Source: Planctomycetota bacterium | GTDB lineage: Bacteria; Planctomycetota; MHYJ01; WSZJ01; JACPWG01 | Length of the DNA: 64,000 bases | NCBI GenBank assembly: GCA_016197205.1 | Contig: JACPWG010000022.1 | Coordinates: forward strand, 62,001-126,000 | Direction of reading: 5' to 3' | Part shown: positions 62,342 to 64,000 of the stretch, piece after piece | Numbering within the stretch: position 1 is the first letter of the stretch | Layout: each line of letters begins with the position of its first letter | The notes under the pieces: model-generated | Told to the model about the DNA's origin: nothing | Databases searched by the model: none | The model's input: the letters and a program-made list of their open reading frames with translations, nothing else | Made by a program: the position numbers and the translations under genes

Positions 62342-63777
62342 TCGCCGACCTCAAGCCGTACATTGCGCCGAAGGACTCCGGCGTGCCGTGGCTGGGGGAG
62401 GTGCCGGGGCATTGGGAGGTGCTGAGGACCCGCGATGCGGTTGAGATGCGGGTAAGCAATATCGACAAGCACACCAAGGATGGCGAGCAGCCGGTCCGAC
62501 TCTGCAATTACGTCGATGTCTACAAGAATGAACGGATTACGGAGCGGCTGCCATTCATGGCCGCAACCGCGATGCCTGACGAGATAGGGCGTTTCCGGCT
62601 CCAAGCCGGGGATGTCCTCATCACCAAAGACTCGGAGGAATGGAATGACATCGGCGTTCCCGCATTGGTCGAGTATGCAGCAGAGGATCTCGTCTGCGGC
62701 TATCACCTCGCGATCCTGAGACCCCGGAAGGGGAGGTTAACTGGGACCTATCTCTTGCGTACTCTTCAGAGTCCGGCCGTCGCATCTCAGTTTCATGTGG
62801 CAGCGAACGGTGTGACGCGTTATGGACTGTCGCAAGATGCAATCAAGTCGGTGATCCTGCCCGTCCCTCCCCCCCTGGAACAAGCCGCCATCGTCCGCTT
62901 CCTCGACCACTCGGACCGACGGATCCGGCGGTACATCCGCGCCAAGCAGAAGCTGATCAAGCTGCTGGAGGAGCAGAAGCACGCCATCATCCACCGCGCC
63001 GTCACCCGCGGCCTCGACCCCAATGTCCGCCTCAAGCCTTCCGGCATGGAGTGGCTGGGGGACGTGCCGAAGCACTGGGATCTGCGCCGCAACGGGCGGC
63101 TATTCATCCAGCGCAACCAAACTGGTTTTCCTGCCCTTCCAATCCTGGAGGTTTCACTTCGGACAGGAGTGCGTATCCGGGACTTCCAGCACTCGGCCCG
63201 AAAGCAGGTCATGTCCGAGCGAGAGAAATACAAGCGCGCCGCGACGGGCGATCTCGCATACAACACGATGCGGATGTGGCAATGAGCAGTTGGTGTCGTC
63301 CCTGAGGACGGGCTTGTGAGCCCCGCGTACGTAGTGGCCCAGCCGCTGCGAGGCGTCGATGCTCGCTACTTTGCGCTTCTCTTTGGAACCCGCGTGTACA
63401 TGAGAGAAGTAGACAAGTTTTCTCGGGGCATCGTCAAGGACCGCAATCGCCTCTACTGGGAGGACTTCAAGCAGATGCCATCTCCGTGCCCGCCTCCCTC
63501 CGAGCAGGGGCTGATTGCGGATGCCATCGATCTGAGGACGAAGGCACTTGGCCTCGCTGCGGATCGGGTTCAGCAGGAAATAGAGGTGATCCGCGAATAC
63601 CGCACACGCCTGTTCGCCGACGTGGTCACCGGCAAGCTCGACGTGCGCGAGGCCGCGGCGCGGCTGCCTGAAGAACGCGAGGAGTCAGAGCCCCTTGACG
63701 AGGCCGAGGCCCTCGCAGGTGACCAGGAGGAGGCAGCCGAGGACCTCGACGACACCCCTGCGGAGGACGAGGCATGA
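62338..63777 (+). pseudogene. hsdS: Type I specificity subunit HsdS interrupted by an in-frame TGA
   Basis: The reading frame from ATG 62338 shows a first target-recognition domain (GVPWLGEVPGHWEVL ... TFLLRTLQS-like), the central conserved helix EQAAIVRFLDHSDRRIRRYI ... EEQKHAIIHRAVTRGLDP, and the second domain opening GMEWLGDVPKHWDLRRNGRL. At 63283-63285, after NTMRMWQ, a TGA stands where intact HsdS have Gly. Without a frame change the homology continues (AVGVVPEDGLVSPAYVVAQ) to the C-terminal helix EVIREYRTRLFADVVTGKLD and stop at 63777. Two separate translated parts (62338-63285 and from GTG 63316) are therefore possible; full length would be 479 residues. Confidence 0.8.
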
Positions 63778-64000
63778 CCTCCGACCGCCCCGTGGACTAC
63801 CTCGTGAGCCTCGTTCGCGAGCTGTGCAAGCTCGTGAAGGAGACCGGATGGCTTGAATTCAAGGTTGACAAGGCCGAGCCACAGGAGATCGGCGAATACA
63901 TCTCAGCCCTAGCCAACTCTGCTGCGCTGACCGGCAAGGCCTTTGCCTACCTCGTTTGGGGCGTGGCCGACGCCGACCATGCGATCGTCGGCACGAACTT
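63774..64000 (+). CDS. AlbA_2-type putative DNA-binding protein, 3' end outside window
   Basis: The ATG at 63774 overlaps the hsdS stop (ATGA). The visible 75 residues (MTSDRPVDYLVSLVRELCKL, ETGWLEFKVDKAEPQEIGEY, ALANSAALTGKAFAYLVWGV) match the AlbA_2/Schlafen-type domain found in RM-associated regulators (LEFK ... ISAxANSA ... GYLVWGI-like). It probably ends with a helix-turn-helix outside the window. Confidence 0.75.
   Translation, partial: MTSDRPVDYLVSLVRELCKLVKETGWLEFKVDKAEPQEIGEYISALANSAALTGKAFAYLVWGVADADHAIVGTN

Noticed and set aside
63283..63285. UGA recoding as Gly or Sec in hsdS
   Set aside because: Many other genes in the window end in TGA, so a reassigned code is unlikely, and no SECIS-like hairpin was recognised; a nonsense change or error is simpler.

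Overview
The window is about 64 kb of very GC-rich bacterial DNA (by eye roughly 70 % GC). GTG starts are common, intergenic gaps are long, and most larger gaps hold short palindromic repeats. Long-chain olefin genes, PfaD, several HEAT-repeat proteins, an FHA-GAF-GGDEF protein and a RAYT-like transposase remnant would fit a large environmental genome, possibly Planctomycetota. No rRNA or species-specific marker is present, so the assignment is tentative.

Layout. 1-2776: the end of a DUF2071 gene, oleA and a HEAT protein. 3221-12196 (minus): three overlapping genes for ClpA/B-like double-AAA+ ATPases. The first two end in regions resembling the N-terminal and PCRF part of peptide-chain release factors but have no GGQ domain. 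I regard this operon as the most unusual system in the window. 12197-18185: repeat-rich DNA with a beta-propeller gene, a membrane protein, a YceH-like protein and a HIT protein. 18186-30389: a metallo-beta-lactamase/cyclic-nucleotide-binding fusion, pfaD, an FdhF/YdeP-type molybdopterin oxidoreductase, a cupredoxin, a HEAT protein, a secreted metallopeptidase with Cys/His repeats, and fdhD (the sulfurtransferase that matures formate dehydrogenases).

30649-36411 (minus): a STAS-membrane protein followed by oleB, oleC and oleD. With oleA at 817-1869 this gives the complete OleABCD pathway: head-to-head condensation of two fatty acyl chains, ketone reduction, beta-lactone formation and decarboxylation to a long-chain internal olefin. 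36735-36812: tRNA-Pro(GGG). 36996-42027: an HDOD protein, a GAF-PP2C phosphatase and a polytopic glycosyltransferase-like protein. 42167-48798: an ABC-F ATPase, a nucleotidyltransferase remnant joined to a TIM-barrel gene, small proteins, a RAYT remnant, an RDD protein and a diguanylate cyclase.

49309-59122: housekeeping genes. glmU-prs-rplY-pth-rpsF-serine hydrolase run on minus, and hemL, hutU and a Rid protein on plus. Clear -35/-10 promoters sit in the glmU/hemL divergent gap. 59324-64000: a type I restriction-modification region with damage: a small conserved gene, a partner truncated by a repeat, hsdM, a C-terminally truncated DUF1016 gene, hsdS with an in-frame TGA, and the start of an AlbA_2-type gene that runs off the edge.
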